64,000 nucleotides of DNA, from contig NZ_VSKS01000002.1 of NCBI RefSeq assembly GCF_008312835.1, positions 1 through 64,000 on the forward strand, given 5' to 3'. Shown piece after piece: positions 32,670 through 43,023 of this stretch. Positions within the stretch are counted from its first letter, which is position 1, and each line of letters starts with the position of its first letter. This stretch comes from Streptomyces marokkonensis. Its GTDB lineage: Bacteria > Actinomycetota > Actinomycetes > Streptomycetales > Streptomycetaceae. The position numbers and the translations under genes are program-made. A model generated the notes under the pieces. That model was given only the letters and a program-made list of their open reading frames with translations, did no database searches and was not told the DNA's origin.

Positions 32670-33533
32670 TCACCAGTGCACGACGACCTTGTCGCCGTCG
32701 CGCACCTGCCCGTACAGCCGGGCGATCGCCCCCTCGTCCCCTACGTTTACGCAGCCGTGCGAGGCACCGGCGTATCCCCGCGCGGCGAAGTCGGCAGAGA
32801 AGTGCACGGCCTGGCCGCCGCTGAAGAACATGGCGTACGGCATGGGGGAGTCGTAGAGCGTGGACACGTGGTGCCGGGACTTCCAGTAGACGCGGAAGAC
32901 ACCCTCACGGGTCGGTGTGTACGCGGAGCCGAAGCGCACCGGCATCGTCGACACCGTGCGGCCGTCGATCATCCAGCGCAGGGTGCGGGTCGACTTGCTG
33001 ATGCACAGCACCCGGCCGGAACGGCAGCGCGGGTCGGGCGCGTCGGCCGGCTGACCCCCCATCAGGTACAGCTCCCACGTGCCCGGCTCGCGCGTCATGG
33101 CGAGCAGCCGCCGCCAGGTGACGGTGTCGGTCACCCCGGTCCTCGGCAGTCCGCGCTTGCCCTGGAAGCCCCGGACCGCCTCCACCGTCAGGTCGTCGTA
33201 CGTTCCCGTGGGCCCGTGGAAGATCCAGGCGACCTGCCGCAGCCGGGCCTGGAGTTCGCGCACGTCCCGCCCGGAGTCACCGGGGGACCACAGCACGCGC
33301 GGCGCCCGCCGCGCCGACGGGGCGCCGGAAGGGGACGCGCTCCCGGCGCCGTCCGGAGCCCGGGACGCCGGCGGGGACGGCGTCCGGCCCGGCACCTCGA
33401 TCCGCACCGGCGGCCGGCGCTCCCCGTCCGCGCCGGAGGGCTGCACCGTGCAGCCGGCGGCACACGCCGCGAGGGCGGTGAGCGCCGCGAGACCGCCGGT
33501 CCCCTTCCTCCCCATGCCCGTACTACGCACCAC
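32670..33533 (-). CDS. L,D-transpeptidase lipoprotein with peptidoglycan-binding domain
   Basis: 287 aa from GTG 33533 (a second GTG follows directly), preceded by GGGGGG. A lipoprotein signal is seen in LAALTALAACAAGC. A peptidoglycan-binding domain follows (DVRELQARLRQVAW, LTVEAVRGFQGKRGLP). The YkuD catalytic domain ends in SHGCVNVGDEGA, where His and Cys are the catalytic pair. It would form 3-3 or protein cross-links in the wall outside the membrane. A Pro/Ser linker separates the lipid anchor from the first domain. It is divergent from the mutase gene. Confidence 0.93.
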   Translation of the reverse strand: MVRSTGMGRKGTGGLAALTALAACAAGCTVQPSGADGERRPPVRIEVPGRTPSPPASRAPDGAGSASPSGAPSARRAPRVLWSPGDSGRDVRELQARLRQVAWIFHGPTGTYDDLTVEAVRGFQGKRGLPRTGVTDTVTWRRLLAMTREPGTWELYLMGGQPADAPDPRCRSGRVLCISKSTRTLRWMIDGRTVSTMPVRFGSAYTPTREGVFRVYWKSRHHVSTLYDSPMPYAMFFSGGQAVHFSADFAARGYAGASHGCVNVGDEGAIARLYGQVRDGDKVVVHW

Positions 33534-33819
33534 AGCCCCCCGTCGTCTCAGCGGCCCGCGCCCGGATCTCACTAGAGATTTTCCCCGGACGTGACCGCCG
33601 CCGAACAAAGGGGCATGGTGGTGAGTGACCGGCAGGACGACCGCCGAGGTGGACGCTGTGAGCGAGGCCCCATCACGGCTGTGAGGAAGGTCCCAGCGTG
33701 CCCCCCTGCACCGGGCCGCACGCGCACCGCTACAGTCCGTCGCAGGTCGGCCTGTACCGGCACCACGACAACCGACGGGTACTGGGCGAGCAACGCCGCT
33801 CAGCGGGAGGCATCACACC

Positions 33820-35418
<1,599 letters not shown>

Positions 35419-35450
35419 GTCACCTTCTCGCGGGCTGAGATACCCCTGGC

Positions 35451-35480
35451 GGGAGTGTCGCACCCTCGTGCGACACTCCC
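35451..35480 (+). promoter_or_regulatory. perfect inverted repeat directly upstream of the LysE-family gene
   Basis: GGGAGTGTCGCAC (35451-35463) and GTGCGACACTCCC (35468-35480) form a perfect 13-bp stem with a CCTC loop. Only three bases separate it from the ATG at 35484, and the only Shine-Dalgarno-like GGGAG is in the left arm. It may be the mutase terminator, an operator, or an RNA element that controls access to the start. Confidence 0.7.
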
Positions 35481-35483
35481 TCC

Positions 35484-36134
35484 ATGTTCGGCGTCATCGA
35501 CCTTCCCACCTACCTGGCGGGGCTCGTCCTCATCATCCTGCTGCCGGGGCCCAACTCGCTCTACGTCCTCTCCGTCGCGGCCCGCAAGGGCGTCCGTACC
35601 GGCTACGCGGCGGTGGCCGGCGTCTTCACCGGGGACGCCGTCCTGATGACGCTGGCGGCGCTCGGCGCGGCCTCGGTGCTCAGCACCACGCCGCTGCTGT
35701 TCCTGGTGGTGAAGTACGCCGGCGCCGGATACCTGGCGTGGATGGCGTACGGCATGCTGCGTTCGGCGTGGCACATGTGGAAGACGCCGGGCGGGCCGGC
35801 ACCGGCCGAGGTGCCCGCGCTCGCGCCCGCGGAGGAGCGCCCCTACCGCCGCGCCCTGGTGGTGTCGCTGCTCAACCCGAAGGCGATCCTCTTCCTGATC
35901 TCCTTCTTCGTGCAGTTCGTCGACCCCGGGTACGCCTATCCCGCGCTCTCCTTCGTCGTCCTGGGCGCGCTGCTCCAGACGGCCAGCTTCCTGTACCTGT
36001 CGCTGCTGATCTTCGGCGGCACCCGCCTGGCCGACGCGTTCCGCCGCAGGCGGCGGCTGGCGGCCGGTGCGACCTCGGCGGCCGGTGCCCTGTTCCTGGG
36101 CTTCGCGGCCAAGCTGTCCCTGGCGAGCGCCTGA
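35484..36134 (+). CDS. LysE/LeuE-family amino acid exporter
   Basis: 216 aa, ATG 35484. Membrane protein with about six helices. The family signature is LAGLVLIILLPGPNSLYVLSV near residue 9, with the second motif ALVVSLLNPKAILFLISFF near the middle. The PGPNSLYVLSVAARKG block is closest to leucine exporter LeuE. It would export amino acids such as leucine. No ribosome site lies between the start and the upstream hairpin, which is unusual. Confidence 0.88.
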   Translation: MFGVIDLPTYLAGLVLIILLPGPNSLYVLSVAARKGVRTGYAAVAGVFTGDAVLMTLAALGAASVLSTTPLLFLVVKYAGAGYLAWMAYGMLRSAWHMWKTPGGPAPAEVPALAPAEERPYRRALVVSLLNPKAILFLISFFVQFVDPGYAYPALSFVVLGALLQTASFLYLSLLIFGGTRLADAFRRRRRLAAGATSAAGALFLGFAAKLSLASA

Positions 36135-36155
36135 CCCCGCGGGGTGCGCCGAGGT

Positions 36156-37073
36156 TCAGGAGGCGCGCAGGAACGCCGACAGTGACGCCTTGCCGAGCCA
36201 GGTGAGGCGGGTGTCGCCCGCGAGGTGCTTGTCCAGCGCCTCCTCGATGCCGGGCCACTTGGGGTCGCCGAAGTCGTCGAGTACGACGATCCCGCCCGGG
36301 GCGGCGATCTCCTCCGCCCACTGCAGGTCCTTGGCGACACCCTCCGCCGAGTGGTCGCCGTCGACGACGATCACGCCGTAGCGGCGGTCCGAGACGGCCG
36401 CGCGGGTGCCGGGGTCCTCGGAGAAGCCCCGCTGGATCCGGGCGGCCACGCCCGCGGGACCGGCCAGGGCGAGATTGGTGCGGACGGCCCGCTCGTCGAC
36501 CGGGGTGCCGGAGGGGTCCGAGCGCCGCGGCGTACCGGGCTGGAGCTGTACACCGGCGAACGGGTCGACGATCGTCACGCTCGGGCTGCGCCCGTCGCGC
36601 TCCAGCATCCGGACCAGCCCGGCGGAGAACATGCCGTAGAGCGTGCCGATCTCGAGGACCTCGTCGTTCGGCGGGTCCAGCAGGGGGATCGTGCCGAGCT
36701 TGCCGCAGATGTTCATGGTCCCGCCGGCGATCCGGCCGGCCCCGAGCGATTCGAGACCGACCAGCAGCCGGTAGGCGGCCGCGACATTGCGGACGGCGGC
36801 CTCCCGGTCCCCGGCCAGCTCCGCCACCTCGTCGTGCAGGCGGCTCAGCGGACCCGGGCTCACGACCCGGGACAGACCGCGCCCGGAGGAGCCGAGCAGC
36901 AGATCGAGGGTGAGCTGCTGACGCTTCACCGTCTCGGCGAGGTCGCGGAGTCGCTCTCTGCCCGCGGCGTCCGCGGCGCGCATCCGCCGCTCGATGCGCT
37001 GGTCGACGAGGTCGGCGACCGGGCGCAGCAGCCGTCGGGACACGGACGTGGTGAGCAGGGAGCGGGTGTTCAT
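36156..37073 (-). CDS. class I SAM-dependent methyltransferase
   Basis: 305 aa from ATG 37073, chosen because the upstream frame lacks similarity and GAGG lies about 12 bases before. The N-terminal 100 residues are charged and helical. The catalytic domain has motif I in DEVLEIGTLYGMFSAGLV, and VIVVDGDHSAEGVAKDL with GGIVVLDDFGDP, as in the Methyltransf_24 or sugar O-methyltransferase group. It is the last gene on the minus strand of the glycopolymer locus, so methylation of a sugar in the polymer is likely. No acceptor can be named. Confidence 0.82.
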   Translation of the reverse strand: MNTRSLLTTSVSRRLLRPVADLVDQRIERRMRAADAAGRERLRDLAETVKRQQLTLDLLLGSSGRGLSRVVSPGPLSRLHDEVAELAGDREAAVRNVAAAYRLLVGLESLGAGRIAGGTMNICGKLGTIPLLDPPNDEVLEIGTLYGMFSAGLVRMLERDGRSPSVTIVDPFAGVQLQPGTPRRSDPSGTPVDERAVRTNLALAGPAGVAARIQRGFSEDPGTRAAVSDRRYGVIVVDGDHSAEGVAKDLQWAEEIAAPGGIVVLDDFGDPKWPGIEEALDKHLAGDTRLTWLGKASLSAFLRAS

Positions 37074-37250
37074 GGATCCGGAGACCTCAATCCGTCGGAA
37101 GAGCGCGGTGGGAGTGGTGTGGCTCACGGGTTGAGGACAGGCTAGGCGGGCGCCGCCGGCGGGGAAGGGATGGGGAGTCGAGCGGAACCCGAACACCTGG
37201 CGAACTCCCCATGGCGCCGGGGCGACGGGCCGTGCGGCGGGACCGCCCGG

Positions 37251-38345
37251 TCAGCCGAGCAGGCGGCGCAGGTTCAGCTTCCCCCACAGCAGGCTGGTGG
37301 CGAACGACAGCACCATGACCGCGGCCAGCAGGCCGGTCAGGAGCAGTCCCGCCGCCGGTCCGCTCAGATCCGGCGACACCAGGGGAGCGGCGATCTCCTC
37401 GACGAACAGCACATGCACCATGTACGCGCCCAGCGCGGCACCGGCCAGCTTCTTCAGCAGGGGCCGCCACTTCTCCGGCACCCGGATCCTGCTGACCAGG
37501 AGCAGGACGCAGACGCTCATGGCGGCGACGAACAGGTGCGCGTTGGGCATCACGTAGTGGATCTGCGTGTTGTACCAGAGCGCCCCGGCCATGGTGAGCG
37601 GCAGCAGCACGAACAGCGGCCACCGCCACCGCACGGCCCCGGCCGGCAGGGCGAACAGCAGCGCGCCGCCCACCGCGTAGACCAGCGAGTAGGTGCCGAA
37701 TCCCCAGGCCGACGCGGGCATGTCGCGGCCCGTCACCTCGGTGATCGTGGTCAGCACGCTGGGCAGGACCGCGATGCCCAGCAGTGCCGCGCCCAGGCCC
37801 CAGGGCCGCCTCCCCGCCTTGATCAGCATCGCGAAGGCGAGCAGCGCGATGATCGGGATGTAGTTGTACATGAACCACAGGTGGTAGGCGGGCTGGACGG
37901 AGCCGAACAGGGAGTCCGTCGCCAGCTCCGTCATGGGGCGGTCGTTGCGGTCGCGCAGCCAGGCCCAGAGCAGGTAGACCGCCGTCCACACGAAGAGCGG
38001 GACGGTGTTGCGGACGATCCGCTGCCACATGCGTGCGCTGTCGCGCGGGGGTGCGCCGACGAGGACCGCCCAGCCGGCGATGGCGAAGTACAGGGGGACG
38101 GCGAAGGGGTTGATCGCCTCGGCGACGTGTCCCGCCCAGTAGGAGCCGGAGCCGCCCGCCGGGTCGTTGCCGGTGGAGCGGATGAACTGGGCACCCACGT
38201 GGCCCACCATGATGGTTGCCGAGCAGATCAGCCGCATCAGGTCGATGTCGAAGCGGTGTTCCCGCGCGGCGGGGGCGGGCTCTCCCTGGAGGGAGCCGGC
38301 ACTGCCCTTCTGCTGGGGCAGGCGTACGGCGATGTCGTTGGGCAC
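37251..38345 (-). CDS. acyltransferase 3 family membrane protein
   Basis: 364 aa from GTG 38345; the frame is open to 38453 and no start has a good ribosome site. About ten membrane helices are seen. The family histidine lies in IMVGHVGAQF near the first helix after HRFDIDLMRLI, and NPFAVPLYFAIAGWAVL is the second conserved block. Members O-acetylate or succinylate exopolysaccharides and lipid-linked sugars. Between a methyltransferase and glycosyltransferases, it probably acylates the same cell-wall polymer. Confidence 0.85.
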   Translation of the reverse strand: MPNDIAVRLPQQKGSAGSLQGEPAPAAREHRFDIDLMRLICSATIMVGHVGAQFIRSTGNDPAGGSGSYWAGHVAEAINPFAVPLYFAIAGWAVLVGAPPRDSARMWQRIVRNTVPLFVWTAVYLLWAWLRDRNDRPMTELATDSLFGSVQPAYHLWFMYNYIPIIALLAFAMLIKAGRRPWGLGAALLGIAVLPSVLTTITEVTGRDMPASAWGFGTYSLVYAVGGALLFALPAGAVRWRWPLFVLLPLTMAGALWYNTQIHYVMPNAHLFVAAMSVCVLLLVSRIRVPEKWRPLLKKLAGAALGAYMVHVLFVEEIAAPLVSPDLSGPAAGLLLTGLLAAVMVLSFATSLLWGKLNLRRLLG

Positions 38346-38433
38346 CGCGTCACTCTGGGATGGTGCGGTGTACGGGAGTTGAAGAGCGGGTGGCACCTCC
38401 GTGGCCGGCGCGTCTCGGTTGGCGGCACGCGCG

Positions 38434-39789
38434 TCACCCCTTGCGGGTGCCACGACGCACCGCCCTGCCCATCACACGCTTCGCACGGGCGGCCTGGATC
38501 CTGGCGCGGGTGCGGGGGGTGCTGCCCGGGAGGGACAGCTCGGCCAGGCGCAGCTCGGGGAAGTAGTGGCCGGGCGTGTCCGCCAGGTGGGCGCGGAGCC
38601 AGTCCGCCGTCGGCTCCCGCAGGCTCGCGTACGTCTTCGGCTGCATGCAGAAGCCGATCGACCGGACCAGCGGGGACAGGGTGTCCGGGGCCGGGCCGAC
38701 GACAGCCGGGGTCTCCCCCCGCTCCAGGTCCGGCACCAGGTGGTCGATCACGGCCAGCGGCACCCGGTTGCTGTTCGGGTAGGGCTTGAGGCGGCCCATC
38801 ACCAGATCGGTCCCGACCCGGGCGACGGGCACGTCGTAGTAGGCGGACGCGGTCACCATGGCCGTCGAGAAGCAGCCCACGACGAGCTCGGGACGGCAGT
38901 GCTGGTACAGCGTCTCGGCCAGCAGCGGCGCGTCCAGCACGGTGAGCCGCACGCCCGCGTCCGCCGCCGCCTTGCTCAGCGCCGCCGAGTAGCCGGCGGG
39001 GGCGGTCGGGTGGGGCTTGAACACCACGGACCGGTGCCCGGCGCGCACGGCCCCGGTGAGCATGCGGACGTGGAGGTCCTCCTCCTCCCGCGCGCTCAGG
39101 ATGTTGATCGCCGCCAGGTACTGGCCGAGGAGCACGGCGGTCGGCGCCTCGTCGAGCACGGGCGCGAGCCGCGGGTCGTCCGCGGCGTCCCCGGAGATCT
39201 CGTCCAGCACGCCCCGGAACGCCCCGTCCGGCACGATGACCGGTTCGACTCCGTACTCGGACAGCAGCAGCGGCCGCAGGCCCGGGATCAGATCGAGGTG
39301 GAGCAGCCGCCGGATGCGGCGCGCGAGGGTCAGCGGCAGCTTCTCCCGGGTCGGTCCGTAGCTCATCAGACCGTCGGCGTACACGTCGACGGCGGACTCG
39401 GAGAAGATCGCCACCAGCGCGCGGGCGGGGTTGACCTGGATCGACTCGACGGCGAGCTCCACCGTCTCGCGTTCGTCGACGCCCCACAGCAGACGGAAGG
39501 CCCGCTGCCACAGCACCGTGTCGTTGCCGCGCGGACCCCAGGTGCTCGGGTGGTACGGGCTGATCGCCTCGTTCCAGCTCACCACCGTGTCGAAGCGGCC
39601 CGCCAGCGGGCCGTAGCCGTGCATCTCGTCCAGGCGCAGCGCGGTCTCCGGTACGGCGGCGTTGTTGGAGACCAGCAGGACGCGCCGGGCCTCCTCGCGC
39701 GGGCCGAACAGTCCCGCGTCCAGCGCCGCGGCCAGGGTGGCCGCACCGTAGAGGGTCGAAACCTGGAAGATCTGGGTCGTACGGTGCAT
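38434..39789 (-). CDS. polysialyltransferase-family glycosyltransferase, copy 1
   Basis: 451 aa, ATG 39789. GT-B fold. The motifs characteristic of bacterial polysialyltransferases and GT52-like enzymes are present: the HP motif in VVFKPHPTAP (His260-Pro261) and the S motif in VVGCFSTAMVTASAYY (Ser308-Thr309). These normally bind the CMP-sugar donor. The N-terminal TTQIFQVSTLYGAATLAAAL is shared with the paralogue at 45824-47155. The start lies 3 bases after the stop of a GT2 gene, and the same GT2 plus polysialyltransferase pair is found again at 45824-48141. It probably adds Kdn or a related nonulosonate using the CMP-sugar made by the genes at 49693-51862. Confidence 0.85.
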   Translation of the reverse strand: MHRTTQIFQVSTLYGAATLAAALDAGLFGPREEARRVLLVSNNAAVPETALRLDEMHGYGPLAGRFDTVVSWNEAISPYHPSTWGPRGNDTVLWQRAFRLLWGVDERETVELAVESIQVNPARALVAIFSESAVDVYADGLMSYGPTREKLPLTLARRIRRLLHLDLIPGLRPLLLSEYGVEPVIVPDGAFRGVLDEISGDAADDPRLAPVLDEAPTAVLLGQYLAAINILSAREEEDLHVRMLTGAVRAGHRSVVFKPHPTAPAGYSAALSKAAADAGVRLTVLDAPLLAETLYQHCRPELVVGCFSTAMVTASAYYDVPVARVGTDLVMGRLKPYPNSNRVPLAVIDHLVPDLERGETPAVVGPAPDTLSPLVRSIGFCMQPKTYASLREPTADWLRAHLADTPGHYFPELRLAELSLPGSTPRTRARIQAARAKRVMGRAVRRGTRKG

Positions 39790-39792
39790 GGG

Positions 39793-40758
39793 TCAGGCAG
39801 CCTTCCGCCCGTCACGCAGGCGGCTGAGCAGCCTGCTCCGGGTGCTGTCGATGGTGGCGAGGGTCTCCTCCAGCGCCTGCTGGGGCATCCGGTGCAGCGC
39901 GTCCCGCGCCTCACGCCGCAGCCGCTGGGCCGCCGAGGGCTCGTACTCGTCCGCCTTGCCGACGTGGAAGGCGATCATGGCGCAGTAGGTGCGTACGGCC
40001 TTGAGGAGGAAGCGGTCGGTCTCCGGGTCGTCGCGCAGGTCCCGCAGCAGCAGGTCGTACGCCGGGATGAAGTCGAGCTGACGGGAGTCCTTGATCTGGG
40101 TGAGGGAGGTCGCGACGCCGCGCCGGTAGAACACCCCGTGCAGTCCCAGGGACGCGTACGTCCGGGCCTTCAGGTGCAGCCGCCAGATCCACAACCGGTC
40201 CTCGGCGGTGCGCAGTTCGGTGACGAAGCGCATGCCGCCGTCGGCGAAGAGGTGCCGGCGGTAGATCCCCGCCCAGACGAACGGGTAGTCGACCATCGTC
40301 TCCGTGTCGACGGGCGTGATCCCGTCCCGCGGATCCATCACCGCGTTGCGCAGCCTGGCCGGGGGCCGCTTGATCACCCGCTCGGTGCCGGTGGCCTGGA
40401 CGTGATCGGTGCGGGCGAAGTCGCAGCCCAGCTCCTCCATCGCCCGCACCATCCCGGCGAGGTGGCGGGGGCCGTACCAGTCGTCGCCGTCGAGGAACGT
40501 GAGGAACTCCCCGTCGGCCGCGTCGATGCCGGTGTTGCGGGCCTGGGCGATGCCCCTGTTCGTCTCGTGCCGGATCACCCGCGCGCCCGGGAGTTTCTCC
40601 GCCCAGCGGTCGATCACCCAGGGCGTGGCGTCCGTGGAACAGTCGTCGACGAGCAGGAACTCGTAGTCCGGGTGCGCGTTGGCGGCGAGACTGCGCAGGG
40701 TGCTCTCCGCGAACGCCTCCACGTTGTGCATCGGGACGACGACGGACAGTTTCGGCAC
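39793..40758 (-). CDS. GT2 family glycosyltransferase, copy 1
   Basis: 321 aa from GTG 40758. GT-A fold with LSVVVPMHNVEAFAESTL at the N-terminus, the first aspartates in LLVDDCSTD and the metal-binding motif in FLDGDDWYGP. The acceptor-side region has RTAEDRLWIWR. The C-terminal 90 residues are helical and basic. It is paralogous to the 47155-48141 product throughout its length. It probably adds a neutral hexose, alternating with the nonulosonate transferred by the neighbouring polysialyltransferase-like enzyme. Confidence 0.92.
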   Translation of the reverse strand: MPKLSVVVPMHNVEAFAESTLRSLAANAHPDYEFLLVDDCSTDATPWVIDRWAEKLPGARVIRHETNRGIAQARNTGIDAADGEFLTFLDGDDWYGPRHLAGMVRAMEELGCDFARTDHVQATGTERVIKRPPARLRNAVMDPRDGITPVDTETMVDYPFVWAGIYRRHLFADGGMRFVTELRTAEDRLWIWRLHLKARTYASLGLHGVFYRRGVATSLTQIKDSRQLDFIPAYDLLLRDLRDDPETDRFLLKAVRTYCAMIAFHVGKADEYEPSAAQRLRREARDALHRMPQQALEETLATIDSTRSRLLSRLRDGRKAA

Positions 40759-40803
40759 GTGGTTCTCTCTTTCGAAGGCTCGAAGCGGCGGTGATGCGGT
40801 GAC

Positions 40804-43023
40804 TCAGGTCCGGCCGAAGGTCTCCCCGAGTTCGTCGAGGTTGGACCGCGTGGTCTCCCACAGGTACTTCTGCGCGTCGTGCACGTCCGCCACGGCGGCC
40901 GGGTGGTCGTCGAGGACCGCCGCGGCCCGCTCCAGGAGCCGGGAGCCGAGGTCCCGGTCGTGCACGGACAGCCCCCACTCCTCGCGGCCGATGTCGGACA
41001 GGAAGTAGGCGAGCTTCGGATGGGAGACGAGGCTGAGGATCGGGGTGCCGCAGCCGAAGGGGATCATCCCGGCGTGCCCGCGCATCCCGATCACCAGCCG
41101 CGACCGGCGGAAGAGCGCACGGATCCCGTCGTTGTCCATGTCGTACAGCTGCTCCACGGGCAGACTCAGCCCGTGCTCCCGCCGCAGGTCGTGCACGAAC
41201 CTCTCGTCGGCGGGCATGTGCGCCGCGTACCGTACGTCGGCCCGGTCGCGCAGACCGCGCAGCGCGGTGGCCATCTGGGCGAGGAAGCCGCCGTAGTCGT
41301 GGCCGAAGCGCAGACCGGCGCGGTCGTACGCGCAGTTGACGAGCACGGTGTCGTCCCGCTCCACCGGGTCGAGCCACCCGGGGACGAGGTGGCGGGCCAC
41401 CGTGGTCGGGCAGGGCTGGTAGCGCACCCGGTCGCGCAGCTGAGCGGGGAGCAGTTCGCGGACGCGGTCGATCGAGCCGTGGTTGCGCAGCCCGAAGAAC
41501 GCGGACCGCTCGACGAGGACCCGCAGGCTCTCGGCGAACCGGCCGCGACGGTAGAGCTGCCCGTCGAACACGTTGTAGCCGACCGCGAACACGGCCAGCG
41601 GCGCGGTCAGCCGGGACAGCGCGTCGTCCGGGACGTTCCACTGCCAGTGGCTGTTGCCGTTGGGGGAGGTGTCCGGCAGGAAGAGCCCGCCGCCGCCCAC
41701 CACGACCCCGCGCCGCGCGTTCAGTTCCTCCAGCGCCGCCTCGTCGACCAGCCGGTGCACCGGCTGCTTGTACCAGCGGCGCGGGCCGGTGTCGGTGCCG
41801 AAGCACAGGCGCACGGCCTCGGGCAGCACCTTGTCGCCGGCGTTCTCCTGCCCCTCGGCGAACAGCGCCACGTGGGCCAGCTGCTCCCCGGGTGCCACCG
41901 GCTCCGCCTCCGGGCGGTCCTCCGCACGGGTACGGACGTACCAGCCGTGACACCCGGAGTCGGTGGGGTCGGCCTCCAGCCCCGCCCGGGCGTAGGCGTG
42001 CGCGTCCGCCTCGCGTCCGCACAGCCACGCCAGCCGCGCGAGCTGGGCGAAGGCACGCGGCGCCACGTCGGGGGACGCCGCCGCCAGCAGCAGCCGCGCC
42101 TCGGCCTCCGCGTAGCGCGACAGCGCCATCAGGCAGACGCCCAGGGTCTCCTGGCAGCGCGGCGCGTCCAGCCGGTCCCCCACCACCGGGGCGAGGACGT
42201 CGACGGCCTCGTCGTAACGGCCCTGCCCGCGGTACACGTCGGCGACCGTACGGGCCAGGCCGAGGGAGGGACGCGCCCGGAGCAGGGGCGGCGCGAGGTG
42301 CGCCAGCAGGTCGGGGTGTTTGTCACCGGGCAGGGCGCAGTACGCGGCCCGGAACTCCTCGTCGCCCATCTCGAAACGGCTCCGCGCCTCGGCGGCCGGA
42401 CCGTACCCGGGCTCGTCGTCCGGCCCGGGGAAGCGCAGCACGGCGACCCGCTCGGGCACCGGCGCGTCGTCGTACAGCCGGCGGGTGAGGAAGTCGTACC
42501 GCGCGTCGAGGGGCGTCAGGACGCCCTCCAGCACCGCGCCCCAGTCGCCGTCGCCGTCGAGCCGCGCCACCACGGCGTCGTCCACGTCGGCGCGCTGCAC
42601 GACCAGCAGCCCGTCCGGCAGGACCGTACGCCGCTCCTCGCCCCGCCCGTCCCACAGCACCTGCGGTACGGCGCCCACCCCGTGCCGCATCCGCAGCAGC
42701 GCGCCGATGTCCCCCAGCACCACCATGCCGGGGGAGAGGGCGACGACGGTGTCGTAGCCCTCCAGCCGGAAGACGTCCGTACGGCGGTCCGCGCGGCGGG
42801 TGACCACGCGCGGGTGCAGCCGGCGCAGCGCGTCGAACGCGGAGTCCGGCAGCCCGGGGTGCAGCACCACGACGTCCTCGCACACGCCCGGGTTGGTCAG
42901 CGCCAGGCTGCGGACCAGCGTGGCCAGGCCGGGCAGGCGGTCGCCGTCGGTGTGCACGGCGAAGGCGATCCGGCGTCTGCCGGTGACGGCGCTCCGGTCG
43001 TCCGCGGAGGAGGAGTGGGTCAT
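40804..43023 (-). CDS. three-domain protein: GT8-like, TPR and polysaccharide pyruvyltransferase-like
   Basis: 739 aa from ATG 43023, which overlaps the upstream stop (ATGA). Residues 1-170 (RRIAFAVHTDGDRLPGLATL, VVALSPGMVVLGD) look like a GT8 glycosyltransferase with a poor DxD motif. About residues 235-350 are TPR-like helices (YRGQGRYDEAVDVLAP, LSRYAEAEARLLLAA). The C-terminal half is the polysaccharide pyruvyltransferase domain, with QENAGDKVLPEAVRL, VVVGGGGLFLPD and LVIGMRGHAGMIPFGCGTP. Such domains add pyruvate ketals from PEP to wall sugars, though some homologues have other roles. The fused order is unusual. Confidence 0.78.
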   Translation of the reverse strand: MTHSSSADDRSAVTGRRRIAFAVHTDGDRLPGLATLVRSLALTNPGVCEDVVVLHPGLPDSAFDALRRLHPRVVTRRADRRTDVFRLEGYDTVVALSPGMVVLGDIGALLRMRHGVGAVPQVLWDGRGEERRTVLPDGLLVVQRADVDDAVVARLDGDGDWGAVLEGVLTPLDARYDFLTRRLYDDAPVPERVAVLRFPGPDDEPGYGPAAEARSRFEMGDEEFRAAYCALPGDKHPDLLAHLAPPLLRARPSLGLARTVADVYRGQGRYDEAVDVLAPVVGDRLDAPRCQETLGVCLMALSRYAEAEARLLLAAASPDVAPRAFAQLARLAWLCGREADAHAYARAGLEADPTDSGCHGWYVRTRAEDRPEAEPVAPGEQLAHVALFAEGQENAGDKVLPEAVRLCFGTDTGPRRWYKQPVHRLVDEAALEELNARRGVVVGGGGLFLPDTSPNGNSHWQWNVPDDALSRLTAPLAVFAVGYNVFDGQLYRRGRFAESLRVLVERSAFFGLRNHGSIDRVRELLPAQLRDRVRYQPCPTTVARHLVPGWLDPVERDDTVLVNCAYDRAGLRFGHDYGGFLAQMATALRGLRDRADVRYAAHMPADERFVHDLRREHGLSLPVEQLYDMDNDGIRALFRRSRLVIGMRGHAGMIPFGCGTPILSLVSHPKLAYFLSDIGREEWGLSVHDRDLGSRLLERAAAVLDDHPAAVADVHDAQKYLWETTRSNLDELGETFGRT

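Noticed and set aside
33609-33819. Cobalamin riboswitch before the mutase gene
   Set aside because: No B12-box-like sequence is seen in the leader, and AdoCbl-using mutases are not usual targets.
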